Position numbers and translations under genes: made by a program. A DNA stretch of 64,000 nt from Saccharobesus litoralis (GTDB lineage Bacteria; Pseudomonadota; Gammaproteobacteria; Enterobacterales; Alteromonadaceae), in contig NZ_CP026604.1 in assembly GCF_003063625.1 (NCBI RefSeq), positions 1,550,001-1,614,000 on the forward strand, in the 5' to 3' direction. A model generated the notes under the pieces. The model worked only from the letters and a program-made list of their open reading frames with translations. It was not told the DNA's origin and made no database searches. Of this stretch, positions 1 to 11,300 are shown one piece after another (the stretch's first letter is position 1; each line of letters starts with the position of its first letter).

Positions 1-382
1 CTTTATAAACCAGTAGTTTAAACAGCTCGGCTTTAATTTGAAAATCGATGGCCATTTGGTTGGCGATAGTTTCGGTTAATGCTTGTAATGCAGGTTGCCA
101 ATTAGGATTTAATAGGTCGATATCTTGAGCTTCAAATTCGATAGAGTTGCGGATTTCACTATCTAATACAGTATCGTAACCTTTACCAAAAGGTGATGGA
201 TTACCTTGTTGGCAAAGCCATTCAAGATCTTGTTGCACGACAGGTAAGGAAATTTGCCGACCTTTAACTTTTAAGCCAGGTTGGGTTGGTAATTCCGAAC
301 GCCCGCCAATACAAGGGATCAGTTCAGTGTCGGCAAAATGTTGGAGCGATTGCAGAAAATTATTGATATTGGCAGCTGTCAT
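1..382 (-). CDS. 2OG-Fe(II) oxygenase, N-terminal part (cut by window edge)
   Basis: The reading frame is open from an ATG at 380-382 to the left edge, giving about 127 residues that begin MTAANINNFLQSLQHF and end at AELFKLLVYK. The motif 'AELFKLLVY' is typical of the stretch just before the iron-binding HxD of prolyl-4-hydroxylase-like 2-oxoglutarate/Fe(II) oxygenases. The catalytic HxD...H residues lie outside the window, so the family call rests on this N-terminal half only. The gene is transcribed away from the YcaO gene region, and no partner is visible. The substrate is unknown. Confidence 0.55.
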   Translation of the reverse strand, partial: MTAANINNFLQSLQHFADTELIPCIGGRSELPTQPGLKVKGRQISLPVVQQDLEWLCQQGNPSPFGKGYDTVLDSEIRNSIEFEAQDIDLLNPNWQPALQALTETIANQMAIDFQIKAELFKLLVYK

Positions 383-813
383 TGTTTACCTATTAATTTA
401 TTGTTACTAAGTAAGCTTGTTTATTAATGTTGTGGCAGACGAACAAGAAACTCGTCTATTTTCAATCAAAGAAATGATCAGCTGAAAACTTAACGTTCGC
501 TGAAAAACCAAACCAATGTAGGTCGAAATTTATTTCGACAATAGCAGCGAAGCTGCAAAAAATAGGGTTTTCGGTAGCCACTTTGCCGTAGGTTTTGAGC
601 CTTTGTTGGGTCACCAAAAGTAGGCGCTTTAAGCGAGACTCGACAAAACGATTTTCAACTAATCAAAATTTAATTGAAACAGCACTGGTTTCAGCAAGCA
701 TTATACCGCCCTGTTTTGTACTTATCTCAGCACTTATCTCAATATTAGAGAAAGGGCGGCATTAAATGTTTATCGGTTTTTTACTTAACCAGCGCGTTTT
801 TATTGCGTCATTT
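383..813. other. Intergenic region with small palindromes
   Basis: No credible gene is visible. The region holds the hairpin repeat at 515-539 and a short stem at 543-556 (gcagc-gaa-gctgc). It lies between the promoter side of the oxygenase gene and the 3' end of the OsmC-YcaO gene. No clear promoter could be assigned. Confidence 0.5.
515..539. repeat. Short interspersed palindromic repeat, copy 1
   Basis: The sequence aatgtaggtcgaaattta is followed by tttcgac, forming a gtcgaaa/tttcgac hairpin with a 4-nt loop. A near-identical half-site, aatgtaggtcgagattta, occurs at 24079-24096 as one arm of a larger inverted repeat. The function is unknown. Confidence 0.5.
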
Positions 814-2994
814 TTAATAAGAACTACGACGAGATTGATGTAATTTTTTATAGCTATCAATTAAACGTAAATGGCGATCTAACCCTTCCAATTGCATCGA
901 GGTTGGGGTTAAGCCGTAAAATTTAACACTACCGTCGACAGAACCTACTACAGCTTGCATGACTTCTTCAGTGAACATGCGAGTAAAGTTATTGATAAAG
1001 TCGTCTAATTCTAGCTCGTCATCCAGTACCACTTCGAGTACGGCATTGACGGCTTGGTAGAATAAGTTGCGTTGGACGGTGTTGTCGTTGTATTGCAAAA
1101 ATTCCCCAACTAATTCAATAGCTTGTTCTAGCTCGCCTAGGGCAAGGTAAATGAGTATTTTCAGCTCGAGTATGGTTAATTGTCCCCATACCGTGTTTTC
1201 ATCAAACTCAATGCCGATCAAGGTGATAATGTCGATATAGTTATCAAGTTGGCTTTCTTCTAAGCGCTCGACCAGTGCAACTAATTGCTCATCGGACAGT
1301 TTATGAATATTTAAAACGTCTTCGCGGTACAGCAAGGCTTTATTGGTGTTGTCCCAAATTAAATCTTCAACTGGGTAAACTTCGGAATAACCCGGTACAA
1401 TAATGCGACAGGCGCTGGCTCCGAATTGCTCCATATTGAGTACGTAAGCTTCTTTACCTAAGTCGGCTAAAATAGCAAATAAGGTTGCGCATTCTTGCTC
1501 GTTACTGCCTGAAAAATCCCAGTCGACAAATTCATACTCGGCCTTGCTGCTGAAGAAGCGCCATGAAATAACCCCAGTAGAGTCAACAAAGTGCTCAACA
1601 AAGTTTTCTGGCTCTGTTACCGCCATGCTGTTAAAGGTTGGTTTGGGCACATCATTCAAGCCTTCAAAACTGCGGCCTTGCAACAATTCGGTTAAGCTGC
1701 GCTCAATGGCCACTTCCATACTGGGATGAGCACCGAACGAGGCAAATACGCCACCGGTTTTTGGGTTCATTAAGGTTACGCACATAACAGGGAATTGCCC
1801 GCCTAATGAGGCGTCTTTTACCAAGATAGGAAAGCCTTGTTTTTCAAGCCCTTCAATACCGGCTACTATATGAGGATATTGGGCGAGCACGTCTTGCGGT
1901 ACATCGGGCAACACAATTTCTTGTTCGATAATTTCGCGTTTAACTGCGCGCTCAAAAATCTCTGACAAACATTGTACTTGGGCTTCGTAAATATTATTGC
2001 CCGCGCTCATGCCGTTGCTTAAAAACAGATTTTCGATAATGTTGGATGGAATATAAACAGTTTCACCGTCGCTGTGGCGACTGTACGGAATACAACAAAT
2101 ACCGCGCTCGACGTTACCTGAATTAGTATCAATTAAATGCGAACCTTGTAGTTCATCTTCAGGATTAAAAATAGATAAACAGTAGTCGTCTAACATGCCA
2201 ACTGGCAGTGAGTCGTCAGCGGTTAATGTAAACCATTTTTCATTTGGGTAATGGACAAAGTCGGCATTGGCGATCTCTTGGCCGAAGAATTGATCATTGT
2301 AGAAAAAGTTAAAACTGAGGCGTTCAATAAATTCGCCCAAGGCACTGCATAAGGCGCTTTCTTTACTGGCACCTTTACCATTAGTGAAACACATAGGTGA
2401 AGCGGCATCACGAATATGTAACGACCAAACATTAGGTACAATGTTACGCCAAGAGGAAACTTCGATTTTCATGCCTAAATCGGCCAATATTTTTGTCATA
2501 TTGGCGATGGTTTTTTCCAGTGGTAGATCTTTACCCAAAATAAAGGTTTGGTTGTTTTCATCGGCGTCGACCATGATCATGGCTTGCGCGTCTTGCTCTA
2601 AACTTTCTACCGCTTCTACAATAAAATCTGGGCCGGCTTGTACCACCTTTTTAACCGTACAGCGGTCGATTGAGCGCAAGATACCTTGGCGATCTTTATC
2701 TGAAATGCTGTCTGGTAATTCAACCTGAATTTTGATTTGTTGTTTATATCTGTCTTCTGGATCAACAATGTTGTTTTGCGAAACACGGATGTTGTTGGTC
2801 GGAATATCTCGCGCTAAACAATATACTTTAACAAAGTACGCTGCACACATGGCCGAAGATGCTAAAAAATAGTCGAAAGGACCCGGCGCTGAGCCGTCTC
2901 CTTTGTAGCGAATGGGTTGATCCGCGATCACCGAAAAGTCGTCAAACTTGGCTTCAAGGCGTAAATTGTCTAAATAATTAACTTTGATTTCCAT
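814..2994 (-). CDS. ycaO: OsmC domain/YcaO domain fusion protein
   Basis: The protein has about 726 residues. Residues 1-135 are an OsmC-like domain (DYFLASSAMCAAYFVKVY). After it comes a YcaO ATP-binding domain with the glutamate-rich signatures SALGEFIERLSF and QCLSEIFERAVKRE, and a helical C-terminal tail resembling the TPR-like end of E. coli YcaO. In E. coli YcaO supports RimO-dependent methylthiolation of ribosomal protein S12, and other YcaO enzymes activate amide backbones with ATP. The OsmC fusion is known in marine gammaproteobacteria. No azoline substrate peptide is nearby, so a housekeeping role is more likely than RiPP biosynthesis. I chose the ATG at 2992-2994 over an in-frame TTG four codons upstream because the OsmC homology starts at MEIKVNY. 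Confidence 0.85.
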   Translation of the reverse strand: MEIKVNYLDNLRLEAKFDDFSVIADQPIRYKGDGSAPGPFDYFLASSAMCAAYFVKVYCLARDIPTNNIRVSQNNIVDPEDRYKQQIKIQVELPDSISDKDRQGILRSIDRCTVKKVVQAGPDFIVEAVESLEQDAQAMIMVDADENNQTFILGKDLPLEKTIANMTKILADLGMKIEVSSWRNIVPNVWSLHIRDAASPMCFTNGKGASKESALCSALGEFIERLSFNFFYNDQFFGQEIANADFVHYPNEKWFTLTADDSLPVGMLDDYCLSIFNPEDELQGSHLIDTNSGNVERGICCIPYSRHSDGETVYIPSNIIENLFLSNGMSAGNNIYEAQVQCLSEIFERAVKREIIEQEIVLPDVPQDVLAQYPHIVAGIEGLEKQGFPILVKDASLGGQFPVMCVTLMNPKTGGVFASFGAHPSMEVAIERSLTELLQGRSFEGLNDVPKPTFNSMAVTEPENFVEHFVDSTGVISWRFFSSKAEYEFVDWDFSGSNEQECATLFAILADLGKEAYVLNMEQFGASACRIIVPGYSEVYPVEDLIWDNTNKALLYREDVLNIHKLSDEQLVALVERLEESQLDNYIDIITLIGIEFDENTVWGQLTILELKILIYLALGELEQAIELVGEFLQYNDNTVQRNLFYQAVNAVLEVVLDDELELDDFINNFTRMFTEEVMQAVVGSVDGSVKFYGLTPTSMQLEGLDRHLRLIDSYKKLHQSRRSSY

Positions 2995-3548
2995 CAATCG
3001 ATCCAACTGGCAATAATTTTGCGCGTATTATCCTATGTTTTCGGTTATTTGTGCGGAAAATTTGCAGTTGATTGTACTAAAAAGGTAGTGGTGCTTTTAG
3101 AAAGAAATGAATCAGTTCGATTATATAAACAACCTCAGGCTGAGCTTGCTTAAGGCGCTTACTTTAGGTGGCGAATTTTTGTTACTCATTCCTGAGTTAC
3201 ATGTACTTCAATAGGCTAAAAATCGTAAATGATACCTTGGCTTTTAAAAATGAGAAATCCACTTGTTTTAATAAGTATTCGTATAAAAATTTAATTAAAT
3301 AGCCAGTTCACTTTCCTTCGTTAACCTGCTTTTACAATACTAAATGACACTCTTTGAGCGCGGATATTTACTTTATTACGTCTACTCCCTATAAAACCAA
3401 AACCCTATTAAGACACTATATCTAATTTGCGGATTGAATTTATATACATATTTTACGAATACGTATTCATATATATATTTGTAATTTTTTTTGAAAGAAT
3501 TCCGGTGATTTATATATAAAAAACCAATAATTAAAAAAAGGGAATGTT
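2995..3548. other. AT-rich intergenic region at the edge of the toxin island
   Basis: This stretch separates the divergent OsmC-YcaO and GH13 genes. It is strongly AT-rich towards its right end (about 3420-3540), unlike the neighbouring core genes, which fits the border of acquired DNA. A candidate promoter for the GH13/RHS pair lies at its right end. No gene or RNA is recognised. Confidence 0.5.
3491..3520 (+). promoter_or_regulatory. Candidate sigma-70 promoter of the GH13-RHS pair
   Basis: TTGAAA at 3491-3496 is followed, after 16-18 nt, by TATATA/TATAAA (3513-3520). It lies about 30 nt upstream of the GTG start of the GH13 gene, which has an AAGGGA ribosome-binding site. The AT richness here makes chance matches likely. 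Confidence 0.35.
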
Positions 3549-5309
3549 GTGCGCCAACGAATAGTAGTCACAATTGCTGTCATTGCAGTCGTGTTTTTAA
3601 TAGGCTCTCAAATTAATTTAAGAGGTAGTGATCCCTTCTTTACACAAGATGACAATACTGTTTCAAAGCCTGAAAATGTAGAACCCCAAAGCTTATCTAC
3701 CACCACTCAAGAGCCAACGCTAAAAGCCAACATGCTAGTGGAAAACAAGCTAAATAGTGTTTATCAAATTTGGGTTCCGTCGTTTTATGATTCAAATAAT
3801 GACGGTACGGGTGACTTGAGAGGGGTGATCGAAAAATTCGACTATATTAAAGCCTTGTCTGTTAATACTGTTTTGCTGAGCCCAATATTCGAGTCGCCGT
3901 CTTTCCACGGTTATGATCCAACCAATTTTTTCAAAGTTGACGCTGATTTGGGAAATCTTGAGGATTTCAAAAAATTAGTTAGTTTGTTTGAACAGTCTAA
4001 TATCAAGTTATTACTTGACTTACCATTAAACCACACTTCTGAATATCACCCTTGGTTTAAATCGTCATTGAACAGCGAAGAAGGTTTCAAAGATTTCTAC
4101 GTTTGGCGAACAGAGCTTCCCACGGGTTATGGATTACCTTGGAGTGAAGAAGAGAACAATTACGCGGTTTGGCATTCTAAGCCCGAAAGAGAAGGTTGGT
4201 ATTACGGCGTTTTTGGTTATGGTAACCCTGATTTAAACTATGCTAACCCCGCCGTTGTGCAAAAGATTAAGTCAGTATTAAAACACTGGTTAGCGCTAGG
4301 GGTAGATGGTTATCGTATCGATGCAGCTAGGTACTTAGCAGAAGAAGGCCCGTATCCATTACAGGCAGACACAAAATTAAACTATGGTATTTTAACTGAT
4401 CTAGTTACATATAGTAAAACTATCAATCCAGACGTGTTGTTTATTGGCGAAACGTTTACGGATATTGCAAGCTCAATGCCATATTTGAGTGATGGTAACC
4501 TAGACGCTATTTTCAACTTTGAATACTTTAACTCTGTACGCAGTATTTATGAAGATGAAGCAATACTCACTTCGTTAGAACAAGGTGAGTTTAATGCCAA
4601 ACAAGCGTTGTTTGATATTTTCCAAAACATCTCCCCAAAGATTGATACCAATAAAAGCCTGTATATATTTTTAAATAATCATGATATCGGTCGTTTAAGC
4701 GAAAAGGCTGAAGTCCAAAAGATACTGGCGACTCTTACCATATTAAGCCCATACGATATGGCGTTATATTATGGCGAAGAGCTTGGCCTGAATCAGTTTA
4801 ATCAACACGGGGCTATGTATGTTCGTGGGTTAATGCCATGGAATAGCGATTTAGCCAGTTATGGAGGGTTTAATCAAGGGCACCAACCTTGGGTTGACGA
4901 TAGAAACCGTTTTCCTTGGTTAAATGAGCTAGAACCTTGGGCACAAACACACTTATCAAGTTTAACAGCAACAGTTAGCAGTGCAGAGCATAATGCAGAC
5001 TCTGTGCTGACTCACTATCAACAGCTATTAAAACTTAAACTTAGCGATTCAGTGTTCTCACACTCCGGCTCATTAGAGCTGTTGCCTTCATCTGATTCAG
5101 TATGGTTTGTTAAATATTCAAACTCCCAGGGTGAACGTTGGATCATTCAAAATTTAAACCCTTCGTCGCCACAGAAACTGATTCTACCGAACGAGCTTCA
5201 AGTCGAAAGCTTTGATGTTGTTAGTCAAGTGTACTTAGACAATATAGCTGAATTAGAGCTGGCAGCAGCACAAACGTTAATACTCTCAACTTCACCCAAC
5301 TATAAGTAA
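3549..5309 (+). CDS. Membrane-anchored alpha-amylase family (GH13) enzyme
   Basis: The 586-residue protein begins with a hydrophobic segment (residues 5-19) that would anchor or export it, followed by a low-complexity linker to about residue 65. The catalytic barrel starts at SVYQIWVPSFYDSNNDG. GH13 conserved regions are present: DLPLNHTS (region I), GVDGYRIDAARY with the nucleophile Asp258, FIGETF with the acid/base Glu301, and NNHDIGR with the transition-state Asp379. A C-terminal beta domain ends the protein. Its closest relatives would be oligo-1,6-glucosidase/trehalulose-synthase/alpha-amylase types, and the exact specificity cannot be read. It starts with GTG after AAGGGA. Only 9 nt separate its stop from the next start, so it is probably co-transcribed with the RHS toxin gene, an unusual pairing. 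Confidence 0.85.
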   Translation: MRQRIVVTIAVIAVVFLIGSQINLRGSDPFFTQDDNTVSKPENVEPQSLSTTTQEPTLKANMLVENKLNSVYQIWVPSFYDSNNDGTGDLRGVIEKFDYIKALSVNTVLLSPIFESPSFHGYDPTNFFKVDADLGNLEDFKKLVSLFEQSNIKLLLDLPLNHTSEYHPWFKSSLNSEEGFKDFYVWRTELPTGYGLPWSEEENNYAVWHSKPEREGWYYGVFGYGNPDLNYANPAVVQKIKSVLKHWLALGVDGYRIDAARYLAEEGPYPLQADTKLNYGILTDLVTYSKTINPDVLFIGETFTDIASSMPYLSDGNLDAIFNFEYFNSVRSIYEDEAILTSLEQGEFNAKQALFDIFQNISPKIDTNKSLYIFLNNHDIGRLSEKAEVQKILATLTILSPYDMALYYGEELGLNQFNQHGAMYVRGLMPWNSDLASYGGFNQGHQPWVDDRNRFPWLNELEPWAQTHLSSLTATVSSAEHNADSVLTHYQQLLKLKLSDSVFSHSGSLELLPSSDSVWFVKYSNSQGERWIIQNLNPSSPQKLILPNELQVESFDVVSQVYLDNIAELELAAAQTLILSTSPNYK

Positions 5310-5318
5310 TCAATAATA

Positions 5319-8300
5319 ATGAACATGGATAATATTCAGCGCTTTTCAAAAGTGCTATGCATTTTTGCGTTTTCAATTTTAGTTTTAGCTAGTCATAAAG
5401 CGATGGCATATATCTCTGGCCCCAAGGTTGTGAACGTGCCGTTTTTTACACTGACATGGACAAACAACAGCACACCATGTTCAGGTGGTCTGCACTACAG
5501 AGTTTACGAGTATTACAATGGCTCTTATACACGGACTATTAACGCTTATTCAAAAAGCCATAACATTAACGCTTTTCAAAACGGTGAATATAAATACGCC
5601 TTGTATTACGCTAGCTGTAGTTGGAGTGGAGAAAGTTGGTTTTATGGCGGCTCTACTACTGTGCTAATGGAAATGTCAAAAAGCTCTACCAATCGTTATG
5701 GTGAGTCCGTTGATATTAAAGATTTAGACCAAAAAGAAAAAAGCTTTAAAGTCGTTTGGGGGCTAGATCCAGAAGACAACATTACCAGTATTCAAGTCGC
5801 CCAAGAGTTCAATGGAACGCTAAGTAGTTGGACATCATACTCCAACACCACAACTTCAATTTCTAAATCTAACATGGCCAATGGTGTATATCGTTACCAT
5901 GTTAAAACATATGGTACAGGCGGTTATAATACGCGAATATCAGCTTCTGTTCGAATTTCAGATGTAGATACATTTACCAGTGTTAATGAAGGCGCAGCCT
6001 CTGTAAGTAATGATAATGTTGCAGTTACCGCCGGTAAATTTAGAGTCAACGAATCGGGGGCGGCAACTTATAGTGTGCCTATTCAGCTTCCTGAAGGTAC
6101 AGCAGGTGTTAAGCCTAGCGTTTCTCTCAATTATTCCAGCCAAGGTGGTAATGGTCAATTAGGCATAGGTTGGAGCCTAGCTGCTGGTGGCGCCATTACG
6201 CGTTGCCCAAAAAATATCGCTTTAGACGGTGAATTAGGCGCTATTACTTATACAGACGAAGATAGGTTCTGTTTGGGTGGCGTTCGTCTTGTTGCCAACT
6301 CCGGCTCATATGGAGGAAACGGCACTAAATACCATAAACGAATCGATGATTTTTCCGAAATCCAGTCATTTGGTTCTGCTTCTGTATCCGGTCCGATGTC
6401 TTTTGAAGTAAAAACTAAATCCGGTGATACCTATTATTATGGCAATACAAAAGATAGCTTTGTTGAGCCTCATGACGCCGCAACAGAAAACGATGTTGCG
6501 AAATTTTGGGCACTTAGCCGTATAGAAGATGTTAAAGGCAACACAATTGACTTCTTTTACTCTGAAGTAGAGGAAGACGGTAAACATCAATTAGATCGAA
6601 TTGAGTATGGTGGTAATTCAACTCAAGGTACAAGTCATTACAACAAAATTCAGTTCCATTACACCGAGAATCCTAAGCCTAGCGCTGGCTATTATGCTGG
6701 CTCTAAATTTAGAACTGATGAACTTTTGGATGCTATCGAAGTCACCATCAACGAGGATAGCTTTAGGTATTACCAACTAAACTATTTTACATCGGATGTT
6801 ATTGAAGAAAATAACCACCTGTTAGAAATTCATGAGTGTATTAGTTATTTAAAAACCAACTGCTTATCACCACTTTCATTTAGCTGGAATAGAGCTGTAC
6901 CTAAAGGCACGATCACAAATTTTGTTCCGTACTATGATCCAATCATTGGTGCTTACGTCACTGTGCCCGATAGTGACTTATATAATTTTATACCTTTTAA
7001 GTCATCTGTATTGCTAAATGCAGTAGTCCCTGCCGCCGCATTGCCTACTGCAAAGGTAATTGATATGAATGGCGATGGTCATGTTGATATTGTATATGCT
7101 AACGATGGTTGGAGAATCAATTACGGACCTAACTTTAATACCTCAGGTACCGTGATATCTACAATGGGGAGTTATGGCTCGGATCCGGAAAATGCAAAAG
7201 TTATCGACTACAACGGAGATGGGAAACTAGATTTACTGGTTGCGAACGATTCAGACTCTAATTGGTACGTAATGTATTACGAACCATACACGATAGAAAA
7301 TGGTGAATGTGTAGCCTCAGATGGGGTTCGTTGTTATGCCTATAGAGATGTAACGGTTTCATTTAAAATCGAAAATTTAGGTGTACAGGCAGTTGGTTTT
7401 GACGATTCAACTCGAATAATGGATGTTGATGGCGATGGCCTACAAGACATTGTTTTCGTGGAAGGGAATTATTTAAAAGCCTATTTTAATGAATACTTTA
7501 AAGGTGGTAAGTTCTCAGTTGCAACCACAATTCAATCATTCTCTAGCTCTCCGTCATTATCATATGGTCAGACGAAACATACTGCCGAGATGGATAACGC
7601 AGCGTCAATTGACTTTAATGGCGATGGTGCATCAGACCTGTTAACTAATGTAATCACGAACAATACTGGGTGTATTGTTAATAATAGTGTTGTAGATACC
7701 GATTATGGTACTTGTATTTATGGTCTAAGAGGACAGTGGACAGAAAACACAACACATGATTGGCAAGTATTTTTAAGTGAGCGTTCAAACGGCACTGCGA
7801 CATTAGTTCACCACCAGAGCCTAGGGAATTTAGGTAATAGCGTACGAGTTGCAGATGTTAATGGTGATGGATTAACTGATATTGTTTACCACTCTGGCAC
7901 TACATGGTATTACCGCCTTTCAACGGGTAAAAGCTATAGTGCCGCACGCGAATTTTCTTTTGATGTTACTAACATCAATGCCGATAGTACTTATTTTATT
8001 GATTTAAATGGAGATGGTCGCTCTGATGTGTTGGTTCCAGCAGGGAATAACTGGGAAGTGTACTTATCTAGGCCAACATCAGTCCATGATTTAGTTTATT
8101 ACTCTAAGCGTGCAGTTATTAGTCGCCCGCAAAATGCGATGATCCAGTTTGCTGATGTTAATAGTGATGGGTACATAGACTTGTTATCCAGTACAGGTAG
8201 TAATTGGACGGTCAAATATAATTATCAACAACACTTTTTCAATAATGTGATCACTGAGTTTGATAACGGTTGGGGAGTTACCACAAACGTTACCTATGAC

Positions 8301-11300
8301 AACTTGTTGAACAACGATGTTTACGTATCTAAGTCAGCGTCAGATGATAAGGTTATATCGCCAGTGTCGCCTATGGTGGTGGTAAAAAGAGTCGAGAGTG
8401 ATATTACAGAATCAAACAGCTTGGCTATTTCATATGAGTACGGCGGCTTGAAGTTCCATCGCACAGGGTTTGGTAATCTTGGTTTTGAGATGTTAGCAAC
8501 CATTGATGAACAAACAGGTATTAAGACAGTCACTCAATATTACCAAGATGCTGAGAATGGTATCAAAACAGGACTTCCTGTCAGTACTCAACAAGTTTAT
8601 ACAGATGGCAATATAGTACTAAGCGAGTCGATCAACGATATTCAGACGATGACAACCAGCCAAGGCGGCTATTTTCCTTATATTGATAGTTCAACGGAAA
8701 CGAGTTATCAACTGACATCAAACTTAACCCAAGCGTTTATAAATAAAACTATCAGTGGGTTTGTTTATGACGAGTGGGGAAATGTTAAAAATAGTGCAGT
8801 CTCTGTATACGACAGCTTAGATATTCTTCAGCACCAAACGACTAATACGAATGTTTATAACGGTGCTGGTGGAGGCAGTAAAAAAGGCCGCTTGTCTACC
8901 GCAACAGTGACTAAAACGTGTTATGCGGACACTTGTGATTCTAACTCATCAATGAGTAAATCAAGTTCATTCACTTATTACCCTGATGATGGCTTACTGG
9001 AATCATCGACGATTGATAACCTAACAACCACCTATGTCTACGATGACTTTGGTAACAAAACCAGTGTATCTAAATCTGGTAAACTTAATCGCGATGATAA
9101 CGATCCAACAACGATAGTTAGTTCAACTACGTATAGTGACAATGGACGATTTATTATTAGCACGTCGGCAAGCAATTTAACGACTCTTATTGGTTATAAC
9201 GATACAACTGCGCCTGACTACATTGGTCGTGTAACCAAGCAAACAGTAACCTTACCAAATGATGAGGTCACAACAAGTTATAGCGATGCTTGGGGTGTTG
9301 TATACGCGAGCAAGTCAGTCGCAGCGCCTTATAAGTACTCTCGAATAAAGTATTGCGCTAATTTTGGTTGTACCGCATCGAATGCTTATTATGTTGCGTA
9401 TGAGCAACAAGAAGGGCAGCCAGAATCATTTATTGAGTTTGATAAATTTGGGCGTCAAATACTGACTAAAACCCGTCACTTCAACGGCAACTGGTTATAT
9501 CAACGAAAACAGTACAATGAACAAGGCCGTATATGGAAAGATTACATACCATCGTTTAGTAGCAGCTATCCTTCATATTTTACAGAGTATTTTTACGACG
9601 AATTAGGGCGTAATAATAAAGTCATCCAAGCTAATGGCAATTTTCAACAAAGCTATTATTTAGGCCTTACCACGGAAACGGAAGACTATTTTGGCAATAT
9701 TACTACCCAATACAATAACGTATTAGGTCAAATCCAAAAGGTTGTTGATGCTCTCGATGGTGAATTGGAGTACCAATACAACGCCTACGATAATTTAGTT
9801 AAAGTGACTAAACGTAGCGATAATGAAGAATACGTTCAGGTTACTAACCAATATAACGCCCAAGGCCGAAAAGAATCTATGGACGATTTAGATAAAGGCA
9901 AATGGAGTTATGAATACAATGATTTTGGCGAAATTGTTTACCAAAAAGACGCTATCGGAAATGAAACTTTCACTGAGTATGATGAATTCGCTAGAAAAAG
10001 GCGTGTGGCTAGTGACAACAGTACCCAATGTTGGATTTATGGAGCAAGTAGCCATAACAACTATGGTAAAGGACGTTTAATAGAAACCCGTAACTACGAA
10101 AGTAACCTTGATTGTGAGGCTAGTAATCCTAAACAATTAACTCAGTTAAGTTACGACAGTAAAGGGCGTAACTATCATTCAAAAGTTACTTATACAGGTG
10201 TATTAGGGGCATTGGATGGTTCTTATCATACTTATACTAGTTATGACGACTATGGAAGAGCCTATAAAACGGCTTATCCAATGTTGGGTTTAACAATAGA
10301 GAAAACGTTTAATCAATATGGCTATATGCAATCTATCGTTAATGCTGATACAGGGCGAGAATATCAAAAAATTGTAGATGTCGATGAGTTTGGTAATACC
10401 CGTGAAGTGGAATATGCCAATAATACTTCGGTTTACAACCAATCTAGCGCAAGTGATGGTTCAATATGGCGCAGTACCGTCTATAGCCCAGTCGGGACTA
10501 AAGTTCATCAGTTGTGGTATGGCTATAAAAAAGATGGTTCGTTAGCGAGTCGTGAATTTGACTTCTCTAATCGATTTAGAGATTACAAAGAATACTATGA
10601 TTATGATGCACTTCGTCGATTAGAAGAGCGCCGCGTAACAGTAGACTTTGGCGGCACGGCAACGGAAAACTACGTATATAACGGCTTTGGTGATTTTATT
10701 ACAAAGGCAGGTAAAGCCTTCCAATTTGAAGATGAAAACCGCAACCGACCTAGCGGGTTTGACGGTCAAAGTTTTGCCTATAACTTAAATGGTGATTTGG
10801 AGTACGCCAACGGCAACCAAATTGCTTACCATAGTTTCAATAAACCATCGATGTTGACTAAGGATGATTCAAACTGGACTCGATTTAGTTATGGTATGGG
10901 GCATTCAAGATACTATCGTAATGATTTAAGAAATCAGAAAAATACCCATACGTTGTACCTAGGTGGTTCAGAGAAGGTATATACGGTCAGTAACGGCAAG
11001 CATAACTTTGAGTATAAATTCTACGTTGGTGATGTAGTAATTCGCGAAACAGTCAATCAGTCAAAAGCGACCGAAAGTTATCTGCATAAAGATCATTTAG
11101 GTAGTCCAGTTAGCATTACTGATGAAGATGGCATCATTGTTCAACGGTCTATTTATGACCCATGGGGTAAATCGACATCAATTACTGATTCGTACTCTGG
11201 CTTGAATCTACATGACAGTGTCACTTTTACCGGACATGAAACAGTCTCTGGCATAGATATTATTCATATGAACGGTCGGATCTACGATCCAACTATCGGG

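Noticed and set aside
814-2994. YcaO gene considered as part of a RiPP biosynthetic cluster
   Set aside because: There is no precursor peptide, dehydrogenase or protease nearby, and the OsmC fusion is typical of the housekeeping group.
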